From contig NZ_CP029186.1 of NCBI RefSeq assembly GCF_003096035.1, positions 385,001-449,000 on the forward strand: a stretch of 64,000 bases of DNA, in the 5' to 3' direction. Origin of the DNA: Flavobacterium album (GTDB lineage: Bacteria; Bacteroidota; Bacteroidia; Flavobacteriales; Flavobacteriaceae). The notes under the pieces are model-generated. The model was not told the DNA's origin and did no database searches. It worked only from the letters and a program-made list of their open reading frames with translations. The position numbers and the translations under genes are program-made. Below, one piece after another: positions 15,800 to 23,787 of this stretch. Positions within the stretch are counted from its first letter, which is position 1, and each line of letters opens with the position of its first letter.

Positions 15800-17143
15800 T
15801 TATTTTTGGAGTAGTTCCAGCATTTTGGCTTCAACTTCGGGAGAATCCCACCTTTCAAAAATACCTTCTGTTGCCATTACCTCATCCATAATAGCTTTTT
15901 GGTGGTCACCCAAAGCCAGCGCCTCCGAATACGGACGGAAGCTGAAAGTAACCCTGCTGTACAGCGGCAGCCATTTGTCAGGATATTTTTCGGAGAAGCG
16001 TTTTTCTATCTTTTTTCGCAGAAGAAACGAAGCGTCGGCAGTATCCGAGCTCATTTCCATAAAATTGCGGTAGGATAGCTCAGCTATGGCATCAGCATTC
16101 GGCTTGCGGCTTTTCTGGTATTCTTCAAAAATGGTTTTCCAGTCATCGCCATATTGTCCCATAAGCTGGTTTAGGATTGTAATATCTTCAAACCCGGCAT
16201 TCATCCCGTGGCCGTAAAAAGGCACTATCGCGTGGCAGGCATCCCCTATCAGGGCCACCTTATCCTCGTACGTCCATGGATAGCACTTCATGGTAACAAG
16301 CGAACTTGTAGGGTTTTTGAAGAAATCCTCTACCAGGTTTGGTATTACATCCGTAGTCGATGGAAAATATTTAGCAAAGAAAGCTTCCAGCGTTTCCTTG
16401 TCTTTTAACGCTTCGAAAGAATGCTCGCCTTCAAAGGGCATAAACAAGGTGCAGGTAAAACTGCCGTCCAGGTTAGGCATCGCGATAAGCATAAAATCAC
16501 GCCTTGGCCAAATATGGAAGGAGTTTTTATCAAGCTTGTGCGAACCGTCGGGGTTTGCAGGTATATTGAGTTCTTTGTAGCCTGTATTGAGGAATTCCTG
16601 TGAGTAGTTGAACATATTTTGCCTCTGCATCCTGTGGCGCACCCTTGAGAAAGCACCATCAGCTCCAAAGACCATATCGTATTTGCGGTCGTCCCATGTA
16701 CCCTGCTCAGTTTCGCCGGTATGCAGGGTTGCCGTAGCCATAGTTACATCCCAAACACGGGTATTGAAGAAGAACTCGGCACCTTCGGCTTCAGCGAGGC
16801 TTACCATCTTGCGGTTGAGCACTCCTCTCGAGATTGAATAAATATTCTCGCCATCCTTGCCATAATACAGGTAGTTGAGCGGCTGCCCTACAGTATGTAT
16901 GGCTCTTTTATCCATCGGCATTGCTATTTCGCGTATCTGGTCGCCAAGGCCTACCTCATCGAGCGCACGCCAGCCGCGGTGCGACATGGCAAGGTTGATA
17001 GAGCGCCCTGAGAACTTTATGGTCCTGATATCCGGGCTGCGGTCATAAACATGAACGGTGTGGCCTGCCCTCTTGAGGTATATGGCCAGCAGTGAACCCA
17101 CCAGGCCTGAACCGACAATAGCAATTTTTAAAGGAGTCTGCAT
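15800..17143 (-). CDS. kmo: Kynurenine 3-monooxygenase (FAD-dependent)
   Basis: 447 residues. The enzyme hydroxylates L-kynurenine to 3-hydroxykynurenine in tryptophan breakdown/NAD synthesis. An N-terminal Rossmann motif IAIVGSGLVGSLLAIYLKRAG (about 6-26) is followed by GRSINLAMSHRGW, typical of KMO. GADGAFSRVRHRM (DG motif), VALIGDACHAIVPFYGHGMNAGFED (GD motif) and a C-terminal hydrophobic-poor tail complete it. The ATG at 17143 is used because the promoter at 17165-17192 places the transcription start downstream of the alternative at 17167. No other kynurenine genes are adjacent. Confidence 0.92.
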   Translation of the reverse strand: MQTPLKIAIVGSGLVGSLLAIYLKRAGHTVHVYDRSPDIRTIKFSGRSINLAMSHRGWRALDEVGLGDQIREIAMPMDKRAIHTVGQPLNYLYYGKDGENIYSISRGVLNRKMVSLAEAEGAEFFFNTRVWDVTMATATLHTGETEQGTWDDRKYDMVFGADGAFSRVRHRMQRQNMFNYSQEFLNTGYKELNIPANPDGSHKLDKNSFHIWPRRDFMLIAMPNLDGSFTCTLFMPFEGEHSFEALKDKETLEAFFAKYFPSTTDVIPNLVEDFFKNPTSSLVTMKCYPWTYEDKVALIGDACHAIVPFYGHGMNAGFEDITILNQLMGQYGDDWKTIFEEYQKSRKPNADAIAELSYRNFMEMSSDTADASFLLRKKIEKRFSEKYPDKWLPLYSRVTFSFRPYSEALALGDHQKAIMDEVMATEGIFERWDSPEVEAKMLELLQK

Positions 17144-17164
17144 GCAAAATATTCTAAAACAGGA

Positions 17165-17192
17165 CAAAAGTAGGTAATAAATAAACAGGCAA
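17165..17192 (-). promoter_or_regulatory. Promoter of the kynurenine monooxygenase gene
   Basis: TACTTTTG (17172-17165) on the minus strand with TTG at 17192-17190, spacing 17 bp. It predicts a start near 17158 and a leader of about 15 nt. Confidence 0.6.
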
Positions 17193-17326
17193 AATGATTT
17201 TCGTTATTTATTTAAAGGAGCTGTCTAATTAAGAAAACTTTGGCTATTAAAGGATTCTTAATTAATTAACATACCTCTCCGTAAAGAAGTAATTTTAACT
17301 CACTAACTATTTAAAATATTACAATT

Positions 17327-17485
17327 ATGAGAGATTTAATCTGGTTGATCGTAGTGATCCTAATTATAGGATGGCTTGTAGGATTTTTTGGTTTTTACGA
17401 ATCTGTAGGAAGCCTTATCCACATTTTATTAGTATTGGCAATTATCGGTATCCTTTACAGGCTTGCTACAGGCAGGAGGCCATAA
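17327..17485 (+). CDS. Lmo0937-family (DUF5670) small membrane protein
   Basis: A 52-residue protein: MRDLIWLIVVILIIGWLVGFFG, a short loop (FYESVGSL), then IHILLVLAIIGILYRLATGRRP. The two spans joined by a GFFxF turn and the final GRRP are the Lmo0937/DUF5670 pattern. The function of the family is unknown. It is sometimes associated with stress. A perfect terminator hairpin follows at 17518, which supports a single-gene transcript. Confidence 0.85.
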   Translation: MRDLIWLIVVILIIGWLVGFFGFYESVGSLIHILLVLAIIGILYRLATGRRP

Positions 17486-17517
17486 ATACCGTCAATAACT
17501 TATGTAACGTACAGAAT

Positions 17518-17542
17518 AAAATCCCTCCTCGTGAGGGATTTT
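17518..17542 (+). terminator. Terminator after the Lmo0937-family gene
   Basis: AAAATCCCTC pairs perfectly with GAGGGATTTT around CTCGT (10 bp), followed by GCTATTTT. It lies 33 bp past the stop. Confidence 0.75.
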
Positions 17543-17623
17543 GCTATTTTGGGAGCGTTTGGCGACGTACAGCACTGCCCCTCTAAAGGGAAGAAGATAA
17601 TTCCGGCTAAGAGCCTGATGAAC

Positions 17624-18397
17624 TTAAAACCTCAAAACTGCGGTAACCCCCACCTGCTCGCCATTATAAAAAGGCGCCGCAAGCGCTGAAAACTTCTTTT
17701 CTTCCTTCGTGCCGAAAAGCTGCTCCTGCATCCAAGGGTATATCCAATAGGCGATCTTGGTGCTCAATATCCCAATCCCGGCTCCGGCAGCTACATCGGT
17801 AAGCCAGTGCCTGTCGTTGTATATGCGCAGCAGGCCGGTACCGGTAGCAACTACATAGCCGGCAACACCATACCAAACCGAAACATCCTTATACTCCTGC
17901 CATAAAAATTCGGCTCCGGCAAAAGCGGTTGCAGTATGTCCGGACGGAAAGGAATTGTTGGTGCTGCCATCAGGGCGCTCTTCTGCCGACAGTGATTTGA
18001 GCCCCATTACTGAGCCGCACATGATCAGCTGGGATGTTGCTAATATGATCGTACGGTCGCGAAAATTGTGCTTCCCTTTGATCCCCATCAGGTTGAGTGC
18101 ATATACCGAAGCTGCGGGCACATACCTTGAATAATCGTCAATATTGGTACGTTGCCCCCTGCTGCCGTTTACCCCCACCCTCACTTTGCTGTTGATGTTC
18201 CTGAGCTCGTCACTGCCGAGACCAATAGCGCCATAACCTACCAAAACGGCAGGTACCATCAGTTTCCGGTAAACGGAGGATTCTTTTGTGATTTTTGTCT
18301 GGTTGACAAGGGTATCGTGGCCGATTATAATCTTTTCCTGCGCATGGAGGCATGCCACGCTGCACATGGAAAGCCAGAAGGTGATGTTTTTCTTCAT
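17624..18397 (-). CDS. PAP2-family phosphatase (first copy)
   Basis: 257 residues with a signal peptide (MKKNITFWLSMCSVACLHA). The three PAP2 phosphatase motifs are complete: KX6RP (KSLSAEERP), PSGH (NSFPSGHTATAFAG) and RX5HX3D (RIYNDRHWLTD). Such enzymes act on phosphatidic acid, undecaprenyl diphosphate or lipid A phosphates on the outer side of the membrane. Closely related to the gene at 29468, with near-identical residues through the catalytic region. It is divergent from the glycosyltransferase at 18665. Confidence 0.88.
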   Translation of the reverse strand: MKKNITFWLSMCSVACLHAQEKIIIGHDTLVNQTKITKESSVYRKLMVPAVLVGYGAIGLGSDELRNINSKVRVGVNGSRGQRTNIDDYSRYVPAASVYALNLMGIKGKHNFRDRTIILATSQLIMCGSVMGLKSLSAEERPDGSTNNSFPSGHTATAFAGAEFLWQEYKDVSVWYGVAGYVVATGTGLLRIYNDRHWLTDVAAGAGIGILSTKIAYWIYPWMQEQLFGTKEEKKFSALAAPFYNGEQVGVTAVLRF

Positions 18398-18546
18398 TCA
18401 GGTCCTTTGCATCGTCAATAGGAGAATGATAACGCAATGATTATGCCCAAAGTATATCGGCCCTGATTTTTAACAGATTGCACATAATGACTAGATAAGC
18501 AACCTTTATCAGCAACATATTACAAATGTGGAAATTTTATAAAAAA

Positions 18547-18563
18547 GTGTGGAAATTCCACAC
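18547..18563. promoter_or_regulatory. Palindromic candidate operator
   Basis: GTGTGGAAATTCCACAC is an inverted repeat with a one-base centre. A partial copy, ATGTGGAAATT, lies 20 bp upstream at 18526. It is between the divergent PAP2 and glycosyltransferase genes, about 100 bp before the latter. The rest of 18398-18664 holds no gene. Confidence 0.5.
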
Positions 18564-18664
18564 ATTCTGCCTTGTGTTTCATTTTTTAATTCACTGTATT
18601 ACAGCAACATAAAGTTAAGGCATAATGATTGCCTATTATCTGGCATAACTAATAATGTTGCACT

Positions 18665-20140
18665 ATGAAAAACGGAATAATTACAACCAACCCATTATAC
18701 AACGTAAATAATAGTGGAAGCATAGCCGGTAGTACAATAACCAGCTTTGTTCCCGATATCAATTCCAACATACCCCAAAAGAATATTTCTTTAAGTGCCG
18801 GTGAAAACAAAACCGTGAAATCACGCATTATGGGACGCATGGTGCTCATAGGTACTTTTGTACTTATGGCATTCTCGGCTTTCCTTATGTATGAGCTTGC
18901 GGCTGATTTTTCGCAATTCAATGCCGACAGGATCAATTCTTCATGGGGATTCCCTTTTCTTATCGTTGCTTCTGCGCTGCTGTTATTCAAGCTTGGATTT
19001 TTCCTATATAGCGTAGTGCTGTACTTCCGATACAAATCGATTAAGTCGGTTTCGGATGAGTTGCTGCCCACCTGTACTGTTATTGTACCGGCTTACAACG
19101 AAGGCAAACTGGTATACGATACGCTGATGAGCCTGGCGGGAAGCCTTTACCCTGAAGAAAAAATGCAGCTGCTGGCTATAGACGATGGCAGCAAGGATTA
19201 TACCTGGTACTGGATGCAAAAAGCAAAAAAAGTGCTTGGTGACCGCGTGGACATTTTCCAGCAACCTGAAAATAAAGGCAAACGACATGCGCTGTACCGC
19301 GGATTTAACCTGGGTACGGGAGAGATATTCGTAACTGTAGACAGTGACTCTGTGGTAAAGCCCGACACGCTGCGCAACCTGGTGAGCCCGTTTGTAACCA
19401 ATCCTGACTGCGGGGCTGTGGCAGGTAACGTAAAAGTGCTTAATAACGGCAATGCCATCTTGCCAAAAATGCTGAATGTTAGTTTTGCCCTTAGTTTTGA
19501 GTTTGTGCGCTCTGCAGAGAGCATGCTCGGTTCGGTGATGTGTACACCCGGTGCTTTATCGGCTTACAGGAGCGATGCCGTATTTGCATGCCTTCCGGAA
19601 TGGATCAACCAGACGTTTATGGGGCAGCCGTCGGACATTGGTGAAGACCGCGCCATGACAAACATGATATTAAAACAAGGCTATAAAGTACTGTTCCAGA
19701 GAAATGCCCATGTGCTGACCAATGTACCCGAGAAATACAGCGGGCTGTATAAAATGTTCATCCGCTGGGACAGGAGCAATGTGCGTGAGAACATCATGAT
19801 GGGAAAATTTGTGTTCAAAAATTTCAGGGAAGGATCGAAAATTGGGACCAGGCTATTATTCCTTAACCAATCATTAAGGCTTATCATGACCTACCCGTTC
19901 CTGCTGTTCATGTTGTTTTTTATTGCCATACACCCAATATTATTCTTAAGCTCAACAATATTCGGCATATTGGTATTTTCCAGCTTCCCGGTATTGTTTT
20001 ATGCAAAAAGGCACACTATTGCCGAATCGGTTTGGGCCTATTCGTACAGCATACTATACACTTTCGCGCTGTTCTGGATTACACCGTACGCCATAGCGAC
20101 CGCCCACAAAAGGGGCTGGCTGACACGCGACCTGGCTTAG
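18665..20140 (+). CDS. Processive-type family 2 glycosyltransferase (hyaluronan-synthase-like)
   Basis: 491 residues. Two spans (about 57-77 and 96-121) precede a GT2 domain: CTVIVPAYNEGK (137-148), DDG (173-175), DSDS (226-229), CTPGALSAYR (293-302), GEDRA (326-330) and RWDR (367-370). The last two take the place of the ED and QxxRW-type motifs of processive synthases. Further spans lie at about 395-425 and 430-475. It should polymerise or transfer a UDP-sugar at the inner membrane. The polymer cannot be named. The first 50 residues are polar and unlike the family. Confidence 0.82.
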   Translation: MKNGIITTNPLYNVNNSGSIAGSTITSFVPDINSNIPQKNISLSAGENKTVKSRIMGRMVLIGTFVLMAFSAFLMYELAADFSQFNADRINSSWGFPFLIVASALLLFKLGFFLYSVVLYFRYKSIKSVSDELLPTCTVIVPAYNEGKLVYDTLMSLAGSLYPEEKMQLLAIDDGSKDYTWYWMQKAKKVLGDRVDIFQQPENKGKRHALYRGFNLGTGEIFVTVDSDSVVKPDTLRNLVSPFVTNPDCGAVAGNVKVLNNGNAILPKMLNVSFALSFEFVRSAESMLGSVMCTPGALSAYRSDAVFACLPEWINQTFMGQPSDIGEDRAMTNMILKQGYKVLFQRNAHVLTNVPEKYSGLYKMFIRWDRSNVRENIMMGKFVFKNFREGSKIGTRLLFLNQSLRLIMTYPFLLFMLFFIAIHPILFLSSTIFGILVFSSFPVLFYAKRHTIAESVWAYSYSILYTFALFWITPYAIATAHKRGWLTRDLA

Positions 20141-20171
20141 AAAATTTCATAAAAAAGGTAGTGCTTTTAGG

Positions 20172-20203
20172 TGCCGCATCTTGTAAAGGTGCGGCATTTT
20201 TTT
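20172..20203. terminator. Terminator between convergent glycosyltransferase and amine oxidase
   Basis: TGCCGCATC (20172-20180) pairs with GGTGCGGCA (20188-20196) with one GT pair, followed by eight T. It mainly serves the plus-strand glycosyltransferase. Confidence 0.75.
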
Positions 20204-20219
20204 TATAAAATATGTTCAA

Positions 20220-21515
20220 CTACTTTTTTGCCAGTATACTTTCCGCAACATTTTTCCCGCTGGTCAATGCGGCTTCCACTGTTCCCATCGCAGGGCCGTC
20301 GTAGAGGTATTCCCCGGCAAAATAAATAGTAGTTGCAACAGGCTTCAGTAGCACTTTGCGGGCTTCAGGGCTTTTCACTTTGTCGTAAGCGTAGGATCCG
20401 CGGGTAAAGGGTTCGGCAGTCCAGTTGGCCACATGCCAAGCAATAAGCTTGTTTTGCAGTTGCTCCTGCCCTGTTTTGAATATATTCGCTAACGATGCTA
20501 TCGCCATCTGTAAGATTGCCTCGTCGGATGTACCTTTTTCGGCGAAAGCAGGCGGGCCACCCAGCCATCCGGTAAGCAGCGGACTGTGGGCAGGCGATTG
20601 TGTCCAATACGTTGGGATGGCCTCATCGGAAAATAAAAAGCCCATGTTGGAAAGGTTGGCACAAATGGTTTCTTTTTCCCAAAATATTTCGTCAAACTCC
20701 AGCAATATTTTTATTACCGACCCAAATCCCATATTATGTATGGCCTGCTTTTGCTGTTCAATCGGGGGATTGAATGTTATCGCACCCTCTGCATTATCCG
20801 GTGCCTGCAACACACCGAGCGGCAGGGCGACAATAACTTTACCCGCTTCATAAATAGTGCCATTGGCAGCCATAACCTGCACGGCATTAGCTTTCCATCT
20901 CACCTCCCGTGCTGTTGTATTAGTATGGATTTCATTACCGGCATTTCGGCATTCATTAGCAAGATAATTTATCATCTTGCCATAGCCGCCATCGACACGG
21001 TGTTGGGCATCCTCATCTTCATGGTTCCATTCGTTGCGCAGTGCAAAAGCGCTCGCATCCCGGAAATCGGCAGTATCGTAGCCTGCTACGTAATTTTCTA
21101 TCTGGCTGCGCATTTTATCATATCGGGCTCCTGAAAAATTATGCTCCAGAAAATCTAGCAGTGGCATATCGCTTTGCAATTTATTCAGCTTTTCCAGAAA
21201 TCCGTCCCAGCCTTCTACAAATTCTTCGCTCTGCTTAAAGGTGCCATTGTGACTTTGCCACATTTCAAAACCCACATCACAAGCGTCAATACCGGCTTCT
21301 TTAAGCAGGTTCAGGGTAACAGGCAAGTCGCCATGAACGAATTCAGCTCCCAGTTCTGTTGGGCCTGAAAAGTTTTCTTTTACGGTATTAATGCGACCGC
21401 CGATACGGTTCCTGGCTTCGAGCACCGTTACTGTTTTTCCCGCTTTCGCCAAAGTATACGCAGTCATAAGGCCCGATGCGCCTGCGCCTATAATGATGAC
21501 ATCTGTTTTTTTCAT
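20220..21515 (-). CDS. Flavin monoamine oxidase family protein
   Basis: 431 residues from the ATG at 21515. FAD-binding N-terminus DVIIIGAGASGLMTAYTLAKAGKTVTVLEARNRIGGRI, with the GxGxxG and RxGGR motifs, then ELGAEFVHG. The C-terminal YLYDGPAMGTVEAALTSGKNVAESIL is the amine-oxidase flavin motif. Substrate unknown (a primary amine is likely). It stands alone, facing the glycosyltransferase, with the palindromic element at 21573 just upstream. Confidence 0.85.
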   Translation of the reverse strand: MKKTDVIIIGAGASGLMTAYTLAKAGKTVTVLEARNRIGGRINTVKENFSGPTELGAEFVHGDLPVTLNLLKEAGIDACDVGFEMWQSHNGTFKQSEEFVEGWDGFLEKLNKLQSDMPLLDFLEHNFSGARYDKMRSQIENYVAGYDTADFRDASAFALRNEWNHEDEDAQHRVDGGYGKMINYLANECRNAGNEIHTNTTAREVRWKANAVQVMAANGTIYEAGKVIVALPLGVLQAPDNAEGAITFNPPIEQQKQAIHNMGFGSVIKILLEFDEIFWEKETICANLSNMGFLFSDEAIPTYWTQSPAHSPLLTGWLGGPPAFAEKGTSDEAILQMAIASLANIFKTGQEQLQNKLIAWHVANWTAEPFTRGSYAYDKVKSPEARKVLLKPVATTIYFAGEYLYDGPAMGTVEAALTSGKNVAESILAKK

Positions 21516-21572
21516 TTTTTGCAATTGACAGAAGCAAGATAGCAATTTTGCAGGATTATAAATGAAACTTAA

Positions 21573-21719
21573 TTAACCACATAGAGACATAGGTTCCATA
21601 GCAATTTATTATTATTGCTGAAGGAAACATATTTACACATAGTGAAGCGTAGCTTCACTATGTGTCGCTTAATTGAGTTTTACAGTTTCTTTCTAAAAGC
21701 TATGTGCCTATGTGGTTAA
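21573..21719 (+). repeat. CACATAG palindromic MITE-like element, copy A
   Basis: The ends are inverted repeats beginning TTAACCACATAG (right end ...CTATGTGGTTAA). In the middle is a perfect 14-bp hairpin, ACACATAGTGAAGC / GCTTCACTATGTGT, around GTA (21635-21665). Copy B lies inverted at 29200-29342. There is no open reading frame, so any mobility would need an enzyme in trans. Confidence 0.75.
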
Positions 21720-21756
21720 ATCTTGATTTCTTAAATTTAGGCAGTTACTCAGATAA

Positions 21757-21791
21757 ATTCAGATTTCCTTCAAAATTGAATTACTAAATTG
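21757..21791 (+). promoter_or_regulatory. Tandem 11-bp box and -7 region of the response regulator gene
   Basis: Half-sites ATTCAGATTTC (21757-21767) and CTTCAAAATTG (21768-21778), then 5 bp, then CTAAATTG (21784-21791). A third half-site-like ACTCAGATAA sits just before at 21747. The same arrangement occurs before three other genes of the block. Transcription from this -7 position would start almost at the ATG (21796), i.e. a leaderless or near-leaderless message. Confidence 0.6.
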
Positions 21792-21795
21792 CAGT

Positions 21796-22473
21796 ATGAA
21801 AATTTTAGTAATAGAGGACGAGAAGGAAATTGCCTCCAGCATTAAAGAGTATTTTAAGCCTAACGGCGTGCAATGCGAGCTGGTGGGAAATTATAAAGAC
21901 GCGCTCGACAAAATCAGCATGTATGATTATGACTGCATACTGCTGGACCTGATGCTTCCCGATGGTGACGGCTTTGACCTGCTGCGCGAGCTGAAGCGCC
22001 GGAACAAAACCGAAGGCGTGATTATCATTTCGGCAAAAGAAAACCTTGATACGCGCATAGAAGGCTTCAACCTCGGTGCAGATGATTACCTCACAAAGCC
22101 CTTCCACTTATCGGAGCTGCTGGTAAGGATACAGGCGCTTATCAGGCGCAAGAATTTTAAGGGCAATAACAATGTTATTTTTAATGAGATAACAATAGAC
22201 ATTTTTTCCAAGACCGTTACCGTAAATAACACTAAATTAGACATCACAAAAAAAGAGATCGACCTGCTGCTGTACCTCATCGGCAATGAGAACAAAGTGC
22301 TGTCTAAAAGCGCGATTGCAGAGCATCTTTCGGGCGACATGGCCGATATGCTGGATAACCATGACTTTGTGTACGCCCACATAAAGAACCTAAAGAAAAA
22401 GCTAAGTGCGGCGGGTGGCGGAGATTATATAAAAACGGTTTACGGACTCGGATATAAATGGCAGGATGACTAA
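21796..22473 (+). CDS. OmpR-family response regulator
   Basis: 225 residues. The receiver domain (1-115) has the acidic pair ED (7-8), phospho-acceptor Asp51 (CILLDLMLPDGDG), SAKE for the switch Ser/Thr, and KPFHLSELL for the Lys. The C-terminal winged helix (about 130-225) ends VYAHIKNLKKKL and IKTVYGLGYKWQ, the OmpR/PhoB DNA-binding form. The kinase gene follows with an 8-bp overlap. Direct repeats in front of the gene suggest self-regulation. Confidence 0.92.
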   Translation: MKILVIEDEKEIASSIKEYFKPNGVQCELVGNYKDALDKISMYDYDCILLDLMLPDGDGFDLLRELKRRNKTEGVIIISAKENLDTRIEGFNLGADDYLTKPFHLSELLVRIQALIRRKNFKGNNNVIFNEITIDIFSKTVTVNNTKLDITKKEIDLLLYLIGNENKVLSKSAIAEHLSGDMADMLDNHDFVYAHIKNLKKKLSAAGGGDYIKTVYGLGYKWQDD

Positions 22474-23728
22474 AAAGTTATTAAATAAAACCACCGGCAG
22501 CTTCCTTGCCTTCTCTGTACTTATATTGGTAATAGCGGCACCGGTATTTTATTTTATTAGCGAGGTGCTGTATATTTATGAAACCGATGAGGTGCTGCTT
22601 TTCCATAAAGGGGACTTTGTGAAAGACAGCCGCAATTTTTCTGAGGATGACATTGCCGCATGGAATAAATACAACCGCGATGTACTGATCGTACCCGACA
22701 TGGGTGTTACAAAAGATTCTATTTTCGGGAAGTCATTGTTCGATTCTATCTCCGGGGAAAAAGAGCCTTTCCGCCTGCTTTATGCTCCTGTCGAGATCAA
22801 TGGTAAGCAGTTCACTTACATTGAGAAAAGCAACCTGGTGGAAATGGAAGGGATGGTTATTAGTATTGCCGTTATGTTCCTGGTTATTATTATAATCCTG
22901 CTGATAGGTATCATCCTGCTTTCTAACCGACTGGCTAAAAGAATATGGTCGCCTTTTTATAACACATTGCAACAGATACAGGATTTTGAGATCGACAAAA
23001 ATAATCCTCCCCATTTTATTGATAACGACATCGATGAATTTTCCCGCCTGAACAATAGCCTGGACCGCCTCATCGAAAAAAACACCGCCATTTACAAAAG
23101 CCAGCGGGAATTTGTAGAGAATGCCGCCCACGAATTGCAGACACCGCTTGCCCTTTTCCAGACCAAGCTGGACACGCTTTCGCAGTCGTCAGGGTTATCA
23201 GAGGAGCAATCGGGCCTGATAGGGTCCCTCAACAATGATGTGTCGCGAATGAACCGCCTGAACAAAAACTTATTGCTGCTTTCCAAGATCGACAATGACA
23301 GTTATTTCGAAAAGCATCCGGTGGTATTTAATGACTATATAGAGAAACACCTTGATTTCTTTATCGAACAGGCCGCCTCAAAATCGGTAGCCGTGGTCGT
23401 AAAGCTTTCCAAAAGGGCAGCCGTGAATACCAATCCTGTGCTGGCCGAAGTACTCATCAACAACCTGTTCCTGAATGCCATCAGGCACAATACCGACAAC
23501 GGGAAGATTGTGATTACAACTACATCCCATTCTATCACTTTCTCCAACACTGGGCAGGATGTGCCTTTAAATGCAGAAAAGCTGTTCAACCGGTTCTCAA
23601 AAGCCGATTCTTCCACTAAAGGCAATGGCCTTGGCCTCGCCATTGTAAAAAAGATCATCGAGCTTAACCGATGGGATATCAGCTATAATTTTCACGAAGG
23701 CCTGCATAATTTTACTGTAAAATTTTAA
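22466..23728 (+). CDS. Sensor histidine kinase partner of the OmpR-type regulator
   Basis: 420 residues. Membrane span 1 is about 13-35, then a short periplasmic sensor region of about 90 residues (36-125), span 2 at about 130-153, and a HAMP-like linker. The H-box FVENAAHELQTPLALFQTKLD, N-box LINNLFLNAIRHNTD, and G-boxes with FSNTGQDVP and GNGLGLAIVKKIIEL follow. It should phosphorylate the regulator encoded just upstream (8-bp overlap). The signal it senses is unknown. The small sensor region resembles that of PmrB/QseC-type kinases in size only. Confidence 0.9.
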   Translation: MTKKLLNKTTGSFLAFSVLILVIAAPVFYFISEVLYIYETDEVLLFHKGDFVKDSRNFSEDDIAAWNKYNRDVLIVPDMGVTKDSIFGKSLFDSISGEKEPFRLLYAPVEINGKQFTYIEKSNLVEMEGMVISIAVMFLVIIIILLIGIILLSNRLAKRIWSPFYNTLQQIQDFEIDKNNPPHFIDNDIDEFSRLNNSLDRLIEKNTAIYKSQREFVENAAHELQTPLALFQTKLDTLSQSSGLSEEQSGLIGSLNNDVSRMNRLNKNLLLLSKIDNDSYFEKHPVVFNDYIEKHLDFFIEQAASKSVAVVVKLSKRAAVNTNPVLAEVLINNLFLNAIRHNTDNGKIVITTTSHSITFSNTGQDVPLNAEKLFNRFSKADSSTKGNGLGLAIVKKIIELNRWDISYNFHEGLHNFTVKF

Positions 23729-23730
23729 AA

Positions 23731-23765
23731 ATTCAGGTTTCCTACTAAATCGGTTCGCAGTTTTG
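23731..23765 (+). promoter_or_regulatory. Tandem 11-bp box and -7 region of the outer-membrane receptor gene
   Basis: Half-sites ATTCAGGTTTC (23731-23741) and a weaker CTACTAAATCG (23742-23752), 5 bp, then CAGTTTTG (23758-23765), one base off the TAnnTTTG box. Geometry is the same as before the regulator gene. Confidence 0.5.
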
Positions 23766-23787
23766 CTTTATAATTAAATGCAAGACA

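Noticed and set aside
15800..17143. Frameshift or truncation at the cupin/kynurenine monooxygenase junction
   Set aside because: The two stop codons abut at 15799/15800, but both proteins have complete, family-typical C-termini.
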